A DNA stretch of 64,000 bases from Granulibacter bethesdensis (GCF_001889525.1 NZ_CP018192.1:2260501-2324500), one strand, 5' to 3'; shown: positions 43,003-52,617, counted from the stretch's first letter. Numbers and translations: made by a program. The notes: generated from the letters alone by a model not told the origin.

Positions 43003-44304
43003 TCAGTCTTCCTGAATCATGCTCTGACGCTTTGTCTCCGGCATCATGATGTAAACGACCAATGACAGCATGATCATCATGGTCACATACCAGAAGAAAT
43101 AAGGCTCATGGCCGTTCTTCTTGAACCAGAGCGCGACATATTCTGCGGTGCCGCCAAAGATCGTATTGGCCAGCGCATAAGGCAGCGCCACACCCAGAGC
43201 TCGGATATGCGCGGGAAACAGCTCCGCCTTCACCAGCGCATTGATGGAGGTATAGCCAGACACGATCAGCAATGCCGCCAACGACAACAGAAACGCGGGC
43301 AGCATATCATCGGTGGTGGCAAGGGCGCTGAAAATCGGAATGGTGAATGCACTTCCAAGCAGACCGAACCCGATCATCAGCGGCTTGCGGCCGATCCGGT
43401 CGGACAACGCACCGTACAAAGGCTGTAACAGCATATAGATGAACAGGGCCAGAGCCGTGATGCGCGTACTTTCCGGACGGCTGAAACCAGCAGAATTGAC
43501 CAGAAATTTCTGCAGATAAATCGTATAGGTATAGAAAGCGACCGTGCCACCCGCCGTCAGCGCCATCACCATGAAGGCCTGTTTGGGATAGAAATGGAAC
43601 AGCGCCAGCCCGCTGGAACGGCGAGGCTCAGTCTGATCCCGGTGTGCTTTGGTGAAAGCTTCCGTCTCCGCCAGTCCGCGCCGTATGTAATAGACTGCCA
43701 GTGCCAGCACGCCACCAATGGCAAATGGAATACGCCAGCCCCATTGCTCCAGCGTCTGCTCACTCATGAACGCCTGCAGAAGCAGTTGCACCGCCAACGC
43801 GGTCAACTGGCCACCCACCAGCGTGACGTATTGAAAGCTGGTGTAAAATCCCCTGTGATCCCGCCCGGCCATCTCACTGAGATAGGTGGCGCTGGCACCG
43901 TATTCCCCACCGACGCTGACGCCCTGAATCAGGCGCGCCAATACCAGCAGGCCGGGCGCGGCCAGACCGATCTGATGATAGGAAGGGGCTACCGCAATGA
44001 TCAGCGAGCCGAGGCACATCAGCGTCACTGACAATGCCAGACCTGCCTTGCGGCCATGCCGATCCGTATAGGTTCCCATGATCCATGCACCGATCGGGCG
44101 CATCAGAAAACCAACCGCGAAAATCGCCGCCGCGCTCAAAAGCTGGGCAGTATGGTCTTCCGAGGGGAAAAAAGATTTGGCGAAATAAACCGTGAAAGCC
44201 GAATAGGCATACCAATCATACCATTCGACGAGATTCCCGGCAGAACCACCGAGAATCGACTTCAACCTGCGTTTGCGTTCCTGCGCATCTGTATTCCAGG
44301 CCAT
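43003..44304 (-). CDS. kgtP: MFS 2-oxoglutarate/H+ permease, KgtP-like
   Basis: A 433-residue, 12-helix transporter of the metabolite:H+ symporter family. The N-terminal GGSAGNLVEWYDWYAYSAF, the loop GTYTDRHGRKAGLALS, RLIQGVSVGGEYGASATYLSE, FYTSFQYVTLVGGQLTALAV and ALGVALPYALANTIFGGTAE resemble E. coli KgtP closely along its length, more than they resemble ProP. 2-Oxoglutarate uptake is therefore the best guess, though other dicarboxylates cannot be excluded. The ATG at 44304 is used; GGAAG lies upstream. It lies downstream of the phosphatase-like gene. Confidence 0.85.
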   Translation of the reverse strand: MAWNTDAQERKRRLKSILGGSAGNLVEWYDWYAYSAFTVYFAKSFFPSEDHTAQLLSAAAIFAVGFLMRPIGAWIMGTYTDRHGRKAGLALSVTLMCLGSLIIAVAPSYHQIGLAAPGLLVLARLIQGVSVGGEYGASATYLSEMAGRDHRGFYTSFQYVTLVGGQLTALAVQLLLQAFMSEQTLEQWGWRIPFAIGGVLALAVYYIRRGLAETEAFTKAHRDQTEPRRSSGLALFHFYPKQAFMVMALTAGGTVAFYTYTIYLQKFLVNSAGFSRPESTRITALALFIYMLLQPLYGALSDRIGRKPLMIGFGLLGSAFTIPIFSALATTDDMLPAFLLSLAALLIVSGYTSINALVKAELFPAHIRALGVALPYALANTIFGGTAEYVALWFKKNGHEPYFFWYVTMMIMLSLVVYIMMPETKRQSMIQED

Positions 44305-44393
44305 AATTTTGGTACTTCCCCCACCAGGACTGGCAAGTCTTGTGTGCTGCCATTTCATTATTCAGTGCGTCGGATAAGGATGATCCTCACCGA

Positions 44394-45053
44394 TCATTCC
44401 CGACGGAGCACCGTATCCGTAATGAAACTGGATAATCCGCCTGCAACGAAATCCCGCTTGAGTGCGACCTCGTCGTAATCGTGCTTTACCCAATCCAGAA
44501 AATTCTGTTTTCCCTCTGCCTCCCTTGCATATCGAACAAAGAATGCATCCAGAATCCCGGTGCGGGAGCGGTTGAAATGCCCGAACCGCCATGACAGCTG
44601 CCGCAAGGCCTGCGCCGCAGTACCACCGGCCAGAACAATAGCCAGTCCCGATGCCAGACCAGCCCGGTCTGCCCCCGATTTACAGTGCATCAGGACAGGA
44701 TATTCGATCTGCTGCAGGATGGAGGCAAAGCGCAGGATGCGGTCCCTATGCGGTGCACCCCGGCTTTCGAACGCCATATCGACATGGGCCATCCCCAGCC
44801 ATTGGGCCGCATCGCGCGACAGCGCGTCAGAGCCGCATTGCCGGTGGCCACGCAGATTGATCAGAGTGCGAATACCATGCCGCCTGACGGCCGCGGCCAA
44901 ACGACCGGGCGTAGGGTGGTTGGAGCGGTAAAGGCCGGGCAGAACCTCGGCCCAGTTATCCCAGACGAGCCTGAAAACGGCATGATCGACGAACAGGCTG
45001 TCAGCCCATGCACGGCGGCGCATCGCAGGGCCGGAAAGATCACCAGTAAACAT
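44394..45053 (-). CDS. Dual-specificity/tyrosine phosphatase-like protein
   Basis: A 219-residue protein with the cysteine-phosphatase loop HCKSGADRAGLAS (Cys124, Arg130) after a DSP-type core (LYRSNHPTPGRLAAAVRRHGIRTLINLRG). A general-acid aspartate may be in VDMAF. It resembles the Siw14/DSP-like phosphatases. Substrates could be phosphotyrosine or inositol or sugar phosphates; none is indicated by context. It lies between sdhB and the permease on the same strand. Confidence 0.8.
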   Translation of the reverse strand: MFTGDLSGPAMRRRAWADSLFVDHAVFRLVWDNWAEVLPGLYRSNHPTPGRLAAAVRRHGIRTLINLRGHRQCGSDALSRDAAQWLGMAHVDMAFESRGAPHRDRILRFASILQQIEYPVLMHCKSGADRAGLASGLAIVLAGGTAAQALRQLSWRFGHFNRSRTGILDAFFVRYAREAEGKQNFLDWVKHDYDEVALKRDFVAGGLSSFITDTVLRRE

Positions 45054-45128
45054 GCCGCCTTATAGCGGGACGACGGAGCGGAGGGAAATGCCCACCGTTC
45101 CGTAACGTTCCATCCTGGAAAAGTCCGC

Positions 45129-45911
45129 TCAGGCCTGACGTTCGGCCAGCAGCTTCTTGATCTCGCCAATCGCCTTGGCGGGGTTCAGCCCTTTCGGGCA
45201 GGTCTGCGCACAGTTCATGATGGTGTGGCAGCGATACAGCTTGAACGGATCTTCCAGTGCATCCAGACGCTCACCGGTCGCCTCGTCACGGCTGTCGGCA
45301 ATCCAGCGATACGCGGCCAGCAGCGTGGCCGGACCCAGATAGCGATCACCATTCCACCAGTAGCTGGGGCAGGAAGTGGTGCAGCAGAAGCACAGGATGC
45401 ACTCCCACATACCATCCAGTTCGGCCCTTTCCTCACGGCTCTGGCGACGCTCGGCATCAGGCGGGGGAGGCGTATCGGATTTCAGCCACGGCTCGATGCT
45501 ACGCAACTGTGCATAGGCCTGCGTCAGATCAGGGATCAGATCGCGTACCACGGCCATATGCGGCAGCGGATTGACATTGCAGGCCCCCTTCACATCCTCG
45601 ATCGGCTTCAGACAGGCCAGCGTATTGCCACCATCGATGTTCATAGCGCAGGAGCCACAGATGCCCTCACGGCAGGAGCGGCGGAAGGCGAGGGTCGTAT
45701 CGACCTCGTTCTTGATCTTGATCAGCGCATCCAGAACCATCGGTCCGCACTGATCCAGATCGATTTCGTAGGTATCGACCACCGGATTATTCCCGTCATC
45801 CGGGTTCCAGCGATAGATCTTGAATTCCTTGACCCGCGTCGCACCCGCAGGCGCCTTGAACGTCCGGCCTTTGCCAATTTTGCTGTTTTTGGGCAGCGCG
45901 AATTCGACCAT
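45129..45911 (-). CDS. sdhB: Succinate dehydrogenase iron-sulfur subunit
   Basis: Electron-transfer subunit of complex II. The 260-residue protein carries the three clusters: [2Fe-2S] in [22 protein letters not shown], [4Fe-4S] beginning [15 protein letters not shown] and [3Fe-4S] in [21 protein letters not shown]. It follows sdhA by 20 bases, the last gene in sdhCDAB. Confidence 0.98.
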   Translation of the reverse strand: MVEFALPKNSKIGKGRTFKAPAGATRVKEFKIYRWNPDDGNNPVVDTYEIDLDQCGPMVLDALIKIKNEVDTTLAFRRSCREGICGSCAMNIDGGNTLACLKPIEDVKGACNVNPLPHMAVVRDLIPDLTQAYAQLRSIEPWLKSDTPPPPDAERRQSREERAELDGMWECILCFCCTTSCPSYWWNGDRYLGPATLLAAYRWIADSRDEATGERLDALEDPFKLYRCHTIMNCAQTCPKGLNPAKAIGEIKKLLAERQA

Positions 45912-45931
45912 TGTCCGTATCCTCCCTGCTC

Positions 45932-47743
45932 TCAGTACACGCGCTTCTTGGGCGGGAAGACCGAGACCTCGTTGGTCAGGGTCTGCATTTTCACGGGGCG
46001 ATAGCCCAGCTGCACATCGCCACCCGCGTCCACCCAGGACAGGGTGTGCTTCATCCAGTCCTGATCGTTCCGATCCGGATAATCGTCATGCGCATGGGCG
46101 CCACGGCTTTCCGGACGGGCCTCGGCGCTGACCATGGTGGCGGCCGCGTTGCCCATCAAATTGTCCAGCTCGAGCGCTTCCACCAGATCGGTGTTCCAGA
46201 TCAGGCTACGATCGGTGACGGAGACATCCGACAGACCGCCCCACACCGTCTTCATCTTCTTCACGCCCTCGGTCAGACTGGCGCTGTTGCGGAACACGGC
46301 GGCATGACGCTGCATCGTGCGCTGCAATTCGGCACGCAGATCCGCCACGCGGGAACCACCCCTGGCATGACGACGGGAATCGAGGCGATCCAGCGCGGCC
46401 TCCCCCGCACGGGCCGGCAGCGGGGCGTGCTGCGCACCCGGCTTGACGATCTCTGCCGCACGATGCGCCGCGGCACGACCAAACACCACCAGATCGAGCA
46501 GGGAGTTGGTACCCAGACGGTTCGCACCATGCACGGACACGCAGGCCGCTTCCCCCACCGCCATCAGGCCCGGTACCACCGCATCGGGATTTTCCGCCGT
46601 CGGACGCAATACTTCAGCGCGATAATTCGTGGGAATACCACCCATATTGTAGTGAACGGTCGGCAGAACCGGAATCGGTTCCTTCGTTACATCCACACCG
46701 GCAAATACCTTGGCGGTTTCGGAAATGCCCGGCAGGCGCTCGGCAAGGATCTCCGCCCCGAGATGCTCCAGATGCAGCAGGATATGATCCTTGTTCGGAC
46801 CGACACCCCGCCCTTCATTGATTTCGATGGTCATGGAGCGGCTGACCACGTCCCGACTCGCCAGATCTTTCGCGGTTGGCGCATAGCGTTCCATGAAGCG
46901 CTCACCCGCTGCATTGGTCAAGTAGCCGCCTTCACCGCGCGCACCCTCCGTAATCAGGCATCCGGCGGGAAAGATACCGGTCGGATGGAACTGCACGAAC
47001 TCCATATCCTGAGTTGGCAGGCCCGCGCGCAGCACCATGCCGCCACCATCGCCGGTACAGGTATGGGCAGAGGTGCAGGACTGGTAGGCGCGTCCGTAAC
47101 CACCAGTCGCCAGCACCACCATATGCGCGCGGAAGCGGTGCATGGTACCATCTTCCAGATTCCAGGCGATGACGCCACGGCAGGCACCTTCATCGTCCAT
47201 GATCAGATCGAGCGCGAAATACTCGACGAAGAATTCGCAATGATGCTTCAGGCTCTGCTGATACAGCGTGTGCAGCATCGCATGGCCGGTCCGGTCGGCT
47301 GCGGCGCAGGCACGCTGTACCGGCTCTTTGCCGTAATCCCGCATATGGCCGCCGAACGGGCGCTGATAAATACGCCCATCCTCGGTGCGGCTGAACGGCA
47401 CCCCGAAATGTTCAAGCTCGTAAATCGCAGGAATAGCCTCGCGGCACATATATTCGATGGCGTCCTGATCCCCGAGCCAGTCGGAGCCTTTCACCGTGTC
47501 GTACATATGCCAGCGCCAGTCATCGGGCGTGATATTGCCCAGCGCCGCACTGATGCCGCCCTGCGCCGCCACGGTATGGCTGCGGGTCGGGAAGACCTTG
47601 GTGACGCAGGCGGTTTTCAGCCCGGCGGCACCCATACCCAGCGTCGCACGAAGGCCGGCACCGCCGGCGCCGACGACAACGACATCGTAGGTGTGATCGA
47701 CGATTCTGTAAGCGCCGGTGGAGGGAGACGTTATCGCGTTCAT
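45932..47743 (-). CDS. sdhA: Succinate dehydrogenase flavoprotein subunit
   Basis: The 603-residue FAD-bearing subunit oxidises succinate to fumarate. Motifs are [19 protein letters not shown], the covalent-flavin histidine in [42 protein letters not shown] and the [22 protein letters not shown] region. The ATG at 47743 fits the family N terminus; a more upstream ATG adds an unmatched segment. The 110-bp spacer upstream of it contains a small hairpin. Confidence 0.98.
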   Translation of the reverse strand: MNAITSPSTGAYRIVDHTYDVVVVGAGGAGLRATLGMGAAGLKTACVTKVFPTRSHTVAAQGGISAALGNITPDDWRWHMYDTVKGSDWLGDQDAIEYMCREAIPAIYELEHFGVPFSRTEDGRIYQRPFGGHMRDYGKEPVQRACAAADRTGHAMLHTLYQQSLKHHCEFFVEYFALDLIMDDEGACRGVIAWNLEDGTMHRFRAHMVVLATGGYGRAYQSCTSAHTCTGDGGGMVLRAGLPTQDMEFVQFHPTGIFPAGCLITEGARGEGGYLTNAAGERFMERYAPTAKDLASRDVVSRSMTIEINEGRGVGPNKDHILLHLEHLGAEILAERLPGISETAKVFAGVDVTKEPIPVLPTVHYNMGGIPTNYRAEVLRPTAENPDAVVPGLMAVGEAACVSVHGANRLGTNSLLDLVVFGRAAAHRAAEIVKPGAQHAPLPARAGEAALDRLDSRRHARGGSRVADLRAELQRTMQRHAAVFRNSASLTEGVKKMKTVWGGLSDVSVTDRSLIWNTDLVEALELDNLMGNAAATMVSAEARPESRGAHAHDDYPDRNDQDWMKHTLSWVDAGGDVQLGYRPVKMQTLTNEVSVFPPKKRVY

Positions 47744-47795
47744 TCTTGACCGATCCGCTGGGGCATTCGAGCCGGTGTCCGACAATAGGGAGGAA

Positions 47796-47811
47796 TGCCG
47801 GAAATCCGGCA
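47796..47811. promoter_or_regulatory. Short inverted repeat in the sdhD-sdhA spacer
   Basis: TGCCGGA-AA-TCCGGCA is a perfect 7-bp palindrome 43 bases after the start-proximal end of the sdhD-sdhA gap. As with the TCA operon, it sits in a spacer within one transcription unit and lacks a T-run. Confidence 0.45.
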
Positions 47812-47853
47812 AAACAAGACTCTCTGAAAAAGCTTACGGTGTGGCCGCCAGCG

Positions 47854-48252
47854 TCAGAGCGTCAGCTTCAGGATGGAAATTGCACAGGCCAGAGCCAGCA
47901 GAAAACAGGCTGCCCTGGCTGCAAGCAGACTAGCAATTTTCACGGAGTCGGTATGCACGTAATCCTCAATGATGACCTGCAAACCAAGCTGGACATGATG
48001 GAAAGTAGCAAAAACCAGACTCAGCAACAGCACGGCATGGACGGGATGACCAACCCATTGCGCGACCTCGGCCCGGCTATGACCGGTCAGATGGAGCGCG
48101 GCGAAGATAAACCAGAGGGTCAGCGGCACCAGCGCAACCGAAGTCATGCGTTCCGCCCACCAGTGGGTCAGGCCGTGTTTTGCGGAACCAAGACCACGCG
48201 CACGGCCCAGATGGCTGCGCATGACGCGAATACGGGGAGATGATTGGGCCAT
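47854..48252 (-). CDS. sdhD: Succinate dehydrogenase membrane anchor subunit
   Basis: The 132-residue protein has three transmembrane segments (TSVALVPLTLWFIFAAL, AVLLLSLVFATFHHVQLG and ASLLAARAACFLLALACAI). FHHVQLGLQVIIEDYVH in the second holds the haem-ligand-type histidine and quinone-site residues of SdhD. It overlaps neither neighbour; sdhC is 27 bases upstream. Confidence 0.93.
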   Translation of the reverse strand: MAQSSPRIRVMRSHLGRARGLGSAKHGLTHWWAERMTSVALVPLTLWFIFAALHLTGHSRAEVAQWVGHPVHAVLLLSLVFATFHHVQLGLQVIIEDYVHTDSVKIASLLAARAACFLLALACAISILKLTL

Positions 48253-48279
48253 TTCTCTGCTCCTGCTGACTGATGCCGG

Positions 48280-48711
48280 TTACAGAACCACGGCAGCGGC
48301 GATCCAGATCGCCACGGTAAACAGGGCCGTCAGCCCCAGAACGATATAGGAGCTTCTGTTGGCTTCGTGCTTGTCGAAGCCATAGCCCGCATCCCACACC
48401 AGATGGCGGATACCGTTGATAAAATGGTACACCAGCGCCACCGTCCAGCCAAACAGCATCAGTAACCCCAACCCTGAGCGCATGAAGCCGGACACGGTGT
48501 CGTAGGCATGATCGGAGGTCGCAGCCGCCACCAGCCACCAGGTCAGCAGCAGGGTACCAATCGCGGCCGCAACACCGGTGACCCGGTGAAGGATGGAGAG
48601 TGCCATCGTGATAGGCCAGCGATAGACCTGTAGATGGGGTGACAGCGGACGATGGATCAGACGACCATCGCTCGTCCGTCCAACTGCCAGAACCTCACGT
48701 GTTTCAGTCAT
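48280..48711 (-). CDS. sdhC: Succinate dehydrogenase cytochrome b556 subunit
   Basis: A 143-residue membrane subunit with RPLSPHLQVYRWPITMALSILHRVTG (the SPHLxxY and S-x-xHR quinone-binding motif), three helices, and HFINGIRHLVWD carrying the haem histidine. It is the first gene of sdhCDAB, 205 bp downstream of the convergent asd terminator region on the same strand. Confidence 0.95.
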   Translation of the reverse strand: MTETREVLAVGRTSDGRLIHRPLSPHLQVYRWPITMALSILHRVTGVAAAIGTLLLTWWLVAAATSDHAYDTVSGFMRSGLGLLMLFGWTVALVYHFINGIRHLVWDAGYGFDKHEANRSSYIVLGLTALFTVAIWIAAAVVL

Positions 48712-48881
48712 GATAGGGGCCTGCCTCTGCGCACTTTAATTTCACAAAACCAGCGCACGTCTTTCATACTTGTGCGCCGCAGCGCGGTCAACGCGAAAGA
48801 AGCAATAAAGTGATCCGGGCAACCCTGATCTGCCGGTATTAGGAAGGATTGCCGCATCACAGGATCAGACACCCCAACGAT

Positions 48882-48907
48882 AACGGGCGGCCCGAAAGCC
48901 GCCCGTT
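48882..48907 (-). terminator. Terminator after asd
   Basis: AACGGGCGGC-CCGAAA-GCCGCCCGTT is a perfect 10-bp stem with a six-base loop ending nine bases after the asd stop codon. On the plus strand TCATTTTGG follows; on the minus strand the stem ends ATCGTTGG, so termination of asd would rely on a weak U tract. Confidence 0.7.
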
Positions 48908-48916
48908 TCATTTTGG

Positions 48917-49939
48917 TCAACGCACTCTGAGCCGCTTCTGTTGGACCAGAAGCTCCGCAATCTGGACCGCATTCAACGCGGCCCCCTTGCGGAGATTGTC
49001 GGACACACACCAGAACGCCAATCCGTTCGGCACCGTGGGATCCTGCCGGATGCGGCTGACATAAACCGCATCCTCACCCTGACATTCCAGCTGGGTGATG
49101 TAGCCACCATCCTCCCGATGATCGACCACAGTAATGCCGGGCGCCTCCCTCAGCACCGCACGCGCCTCCGATGCCGTCACCGGCTTTTCAAATTCGACAT
49201 GCACCGCCTCGCCATGGCCGATGAACACCGGCACGCGCACGCAGGTGGCAAAAACGGCGATATCCGGATCGAGAATCTTGCGGGTCTCAACCGCCATTTT
49301 CCACTCTTCCTTGGTGGCGCCGTCATCCATGAATGTGTCGATATGCGGGATGCAGTTGAAGGCGATTTCCTTGGTGAACTGCTCCGGCTTGGTGGGATCG
49401 TTCACGAAACCGGCCTTGGTATGGCTGAACAGCTCGTCCATCCCTTCCTTGCCGGCGCCGGATACCGACTGATAGGTCGCAACGGAAACGCGCTTGACGC
49501 CCCAGCGCGTATGGAGCGGCTTCAGCGCCACGACCATCTGGATGGTCGAGCAGTTCGGATTGGCGATGATTCCGCGCTTGATGGACTCAAGCGCCTGCGG
49601 ATTAACCTCCGGCACCACCAGCGGAACATCCGGCTCCATACGGAACTGGCTGGTATTATCGACCACGATGCAACCAGCCGCCGCAGCACGCGGTGCGTGC
49701 ACAGCGGAGACAGAGGCACCGGGGCTGAACAGGCCGATATCCCAGCCGGTAAAATCGAATGTGTCCAGGTTCCGGACCTTCAGAACCTTGTCTTCACCAA
49801 AGGAAATCTCCTGCCCGGCTGAGCGGCCGGACGCCAGCGCCGCCACTTCCGAGACAGGGAAGTCACGCTCGGCCAGGGTTTTCAAAATCTCGCGGCCCAC
49901 TGCGCCCGTCGCGCCAACTACCGCTACCCTGTAACCCAT
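48917..49939 (-). CDS. asd: Aspartate-semialdehyde dehydrogenase
   Basis: Reduces aspartyl phosphate to the semialdehyde, a branch point for lysine, threonine and methionine. The 340-residue protein has YRVAVVGATGAVGREILKTL, active-site NPNCSTIQMVVALKPL (Cys), and the substrate/His region VRVPVFIGHGEAVHVEF. The ATG at 49939 follows GGAGCGAAAG. It converges with nothing and is divergent from marR across 311 bp. Confidence 0.97.
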   Translation of the reverse strand: MGYRVAVVGATGAVGREILKTLAERDFPVSEVAALASGRSAGQEISFGEDKVLKVRNLDTFDFTGWDIGLFSPGASVSAVHAPRAAAAGCIVVDNTSQFRMEPDVPLVVPEVNPQALESIKRGIIANPNCSTIQMVVALKPLHTRWGVKRVSVATYQSVSGAGKEGMDELFSHTKAGFVNDPTKPEQFTKEIAFNCIPHIDTFMDDGATKEEWKMAVETRKILDPDIAVFATCVRVPVFIGHGEAVHVEFEKPVTASEARAVLREAPGITVVDHREDGGYITQLECQGEDAVYVSRIRQDPTVPNGLAFWCVSDNLRKGAALNAVQIAELLVQQKRLRVR

Positions 49940-50250
49940 GTCTTTCGCTCCATGCTGTGTCGGCCCGTCATGCATCCCGACACCAGCCGCCGACAGGAAT
50001 GCGGCGGCCAGAGCAGGCGTGCCAGAGAGGGGACAGCCATCAATAGAAAATGCCTATACGCCAGTTGCCTCCGGAACAAGCTTATCACCCGTTCCCAGCC
50101 ACGAGCACGAAGACCATCAGCCGCGCAAGGATTGCAGGGCAACGCAGAGATAACGTTTTCGTATCGAATAATGTTTGTCGTTTTGCTGCCTTTCGTCATG
50201 ACAGAAGGCTTTGTCTGGAAATCTCTCCGGACTTCTCCCATAAGCAGCAT
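49940..50250. promoter_or_regulatory. Divergent intergenic region between asd and the MarR gene
   Basis: This 311-bp region should hold promoters for both genes. I see a short dyad TTCG-TAT-CGAA at 50158-50168, within AT-rich sequence 83 bases before the MarR start, that could be an operator, possibly for autoregulation. No open frame here has a credible start, ribosome-binding site or family match. Confidence 0.4.
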
Positions 50251-50784
50251 ATGAGGTGCGAAAACCCTGACCCATCCGAATTGAATCTCGATCTGCTGCT
50301 TCTGCTGAACGACGTTGCCCGTCTGCTCCGCATTGCTGCCGACAAGCGTGCGCGGCTGCATGATATGACCCGCGCCCAGTGGATCATGCTGCTATGGCTG
50401 GATCAGATGCCCGGCATCTCCCAGAAACAGCTTGCCGAGAAACTCGAAGTTGAACCCATCACCGTCGCCCGGCTGGTAGATCGGCTGGAACAGCGCGGCA
50501 TGGTAGAACGCCGTCCCGATCCGTCAGACCGACGTATCTGGCGGCTGCACCTGCTGCCTGCCGCCCGTCCGCTGATCTCGGACATCAATGCAGGACGTGC
50601 CGAAATTCTGCAGCTGGCTACCCGGGAGCTGGACCCGTCTTTGCTGGAACCAATGCAAGCCGGCCTTATGCGCATGAAGCATACGCTCTGTTCAGAACTG
50701 CGCCCAAGAAAACGTGATCAGGATGATCAGGATCGGATACAGGGTCATTCTACCTCATCAGTGTCTTCCCCTGAAGGAGAATAA
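50251..50784 (+). CDS. MarR family transcriptional regulator
   Basis: A 177-residue winged-helix regulator. The MarR core is clear: LLLLLNDVARLLRIAADKRARLHDMTRAQWIMLLWLDQMPGISQKQLAEKL followed by VEPITVARLVDRLEQRGMVERRPDPSDRRIWRLHLL, with the DRR wing signature. The tail is acidic and basic and unconserved. The ATG at 50251 is the last one that keeps the whole helical dimer region; the open frame extends further up without support. Its ligand and targets are unknown, though it may act on itself. Confidence 0.88.
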   Translation: MRCENPDPSELNLDLLLLLNDVARLLRIAADKRARLHDMTRAQWIMLLWLDQMPGISQKQLAEKLEVEPITVARLVDRLEQRGMVERRPDPSDRRIWRLHLLPAARPLISDINAGRAEILQLATRELDPSLLEPMQAGLMRMKHTLCSELRPRKRDQDDQDRIQGHSTSSVSSPEGE

Positions 50785-50841
50785 TCCGCTTTGTAATGTG
50801 GATGGTTTTCATCCGGCCATGGAAACGGCTAAGACAGCATC

Positions 50842-51465
50842 GTGCCAACTGATCTTCCCAATCTGCTGACCTTGTCGCGCATTGCCGCCATCCCTCTGAT
50901 GGTGGCCCTGATCGCATTTGGCAGCCCCGGTGGCGATCTGGCCGCCTGCATCATTTTCTCCGCCGCCGCCATCACCGATTATTTCGACGGTAAAATCGCC
51001 CGCGACCGCCGCCAGATTTCCGATCTGGGCCGGATGCTGGACCCTATTGCCGATAAATTGCTGGTCGGAGCCTCCCTGATGATGCTGGTCGGGTATGGCC
51101 GGGTCGGCGATCATGGCCTGTTCCCCGCTATCGTCATCATGCTGCGGGAAATCCTCGTCAGCGGTCTGCGCGAATATCTGGCCGGACTACAGGTCAGCCT
51201 GCCAGTGACCCGGCTGGCCAAATGGAAAACCGGTGTGCAAATGGGCGCACTCGGCACCCTGCTGGGGGGCGATTCTGCTGCCCATCTCATCGGCCTCGGG
51301 TTTCTACCCGTGCAGTTGATCGGGGAAATTCAGTTATGGATCGCCGCCGCACTAACCTTGGTAACGGGCTGGGATTACCTGATGGCCGGACTGCGCCATG
51401 TTTCCCCTCCAGCCGGTGTCGCAAAACCGGAACATCCCTCTTCCACACCCAGTCGCACACCATGA
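50842..51465 (+). CDS. pgsA: CDP-diacylglycerol-glycerol-3-phosphate phosphatidyltransferase
   Basis: Makes phosphatidylglycerol phosphate. The 207-residue membrane protein begins LPNLLTLSRIAAIPLM and carries the full signature TDYFDGKIARDRRQISDLGRMLDPIADKLLV. IMLREILVSGLREYLAGL and KWKTGVQM match PgsA rather than the first paralogue at 2.4-2.9 kb. It starts with a GTG. Its last bases overlap mobB as ATGA. Confidence 0.94.
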   Translation: MPTDLPNLLTLSRIAAIPLMVALIAFGSPGGDLAACIIFSAAAITDYFDGKIARDRRQISDLGRMLDPIADKLLVGASLMMLVGYGRVGDHGLFPAIVIMLREILVSGLREYLAGLQVSLPVTRLAKWKTGVQMGALGTLLGGDSAAHLIGLGFLPVQLIGEIQLWIAAALTLVTGWDYLMAGLRHVSPPAGVAKPEHPSSTPSRTP

Positions 51466-52031
51466 CGACCGGGACTTCACCAAATTCCGCCCTCGCGAAG
51501 CCGAAAATTCTCGGCATTGCAGGTTGGTCCGGCAGCGGTAAAACCACCCTCCTCACATCCCTGATTCCGCTTCTGATCGCATCCGGGCTGCGTGTCTCCA
51601 CCATCAAACACGCCCATCATGGCTTTGACCTCGATCGTCCCGGTAAGGATAGCTGGCGGCACCGGGAAGCCGGCGCGCATGAAGTCATGCTGATGGGTGA
51701 GGCACGCTGGGCCTTGCTGCATGAACCTCGCGCAGATGAGGAGGCGCCAGATCTGGACCGTTTGGTACAGCGCATGGCACCGGTGGATGTCATTCTGGTC
51801 GAGGGTTTCCGCAGCTACCCTCACCCCAAGATCGAGATCTACCGGCCCGCAACCGGGAAACCGCCCCTCTGGCCGGACCGGCGTGACATCGTGGCGGTTG
51901 CGGCCTCCCCTTTCCTGCCGGAAACGCTGGAAAGCGGCATCCATAAACCGTGTTTTCTGCCGCTGGATGATGTGCAGGCCGTTGCAAACTGGACGATTGG
52001 CTTTCTCAGCCGCTATGTAGCGCCGGCTTGA
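51462..52031 (+). CDS. mobB: Molybdopterin-guanine dinucleotide biosynthesis protein MobB
   Basis: A GTP-binding adaptor for MobA in the last step of the molybdenum cofactor pathway. The 189-residue protein has the P-loop GIAGWSGSGKTTLLTSLI, RVSTIKHAHHGFDLDRPGKDSWRHREAGA and VILVEGFRSYPHPKIEI, all MobB markers. It overlaps pgsA by four bases and lies near moaDE, so it belongs with Mo-cofactor genes. MobA is not in the window. Confidence 0.95.
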   Translation: MTTGTSPNSALAKPKILGIAGWSGSGKTTLLTSLIPLLIASGLRVSTIKHAHHGFDLDRPGKDSWRHREAGAHEVMLMGEARWALLHEPRADEEAPDLDRLVQRMAPVDVILVEGFRSYPHPKIEIYRPATGKPPLWPDRRDIVAVAASPFLPETLESGIHKPCFLPLDDVQAVANWTIGFLSRYVAPA

Positions 52032-52122
52032 TCGTTCCGGTTCTGCGATCCATTGCAATATGATTGCTGTTATGTCGTCTCTTTCCGGTTATTCCGGTTG
52101 CTATCGTTCAAGGAAGCTCGTC

Positions 52123-52617
52123 ATGCGTCGTCTGACCTTGCTGGGTATCATGCTGTCTCTGTCAGGCTGCGGCTTCGGTGATTTTCTGTCGGATACCCAC
52201 ACTTTCCGCAGCAATCCGAACGGGCCGATCGGCTCCAGCCCGAATATGCTGCGGGTGCAGGGTGAACGTACCGTCACCACGCCGCTGACCACCGAGCCGG
52301 GAGATGTCTGGCCCGGACCCATCCCGCCTACCCCCACCTTGTCCGACCTTCAGAAGCAGCAGAATAACATCGCGCCAGAGCTGGGCGGCGTACGACGCAC
52401 ACCCAATATGCCACTTGGCACAGGTGTCATGCCATCTCCCGCACCCTATAAGCCGATGCCGGAAGGTAATGGAGCCGCCAAAGGCGCGGAACCGGGCAGC
52501 ACAGGAAAGAATACCGACGGCCAGATCATCGTCCCAAACGGAAACGGCACCAGTACGGTGATCGAGCCTGATGGAACGGTCCGCACCATTCCAACCCCCA
52601 AGGACAAGACACGCTGA
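52123..52617 (+). CDS. Proline-rich lipoprotein, function unknown
   Basis: A 164-residue predicted lipoprotein. It starts at the ATG following AAGGA and has a lipobox LSGC (Cys16) after a short hydrophobic stretch RRLTLLGIMLSLS. The rest is Pro/Gly/Thr-rich and probably unstructured, with segments such as GDVWPGPIPPTPTL and PNMPLGTGVMP. No family is recognised. It separates mobB from moaD. Confidence 0.75.
   Translation: MRRLTLLGIMLSLSGCGFGDFLSDTHTFRSNPNGPIGSSPNMLRVQGERTVTTPLTTEPGDVWPGPIPPTPTLSDLQKQQNNIAPELGGVRRTPNMPLGTGVMPSPAPYKPMPEGNGAAKGAEPGSTGKNTDGQIIVPNGNGTSTVIEPDGTVRTIPTPKDKTR

Noticed and set aside
45911-47749. A 612-codon open frame on the plus strand opposite sdhA
   Set aside because: It mirrors the sdhA frame, has composition typical of antisense shadows and no recognisable domain.
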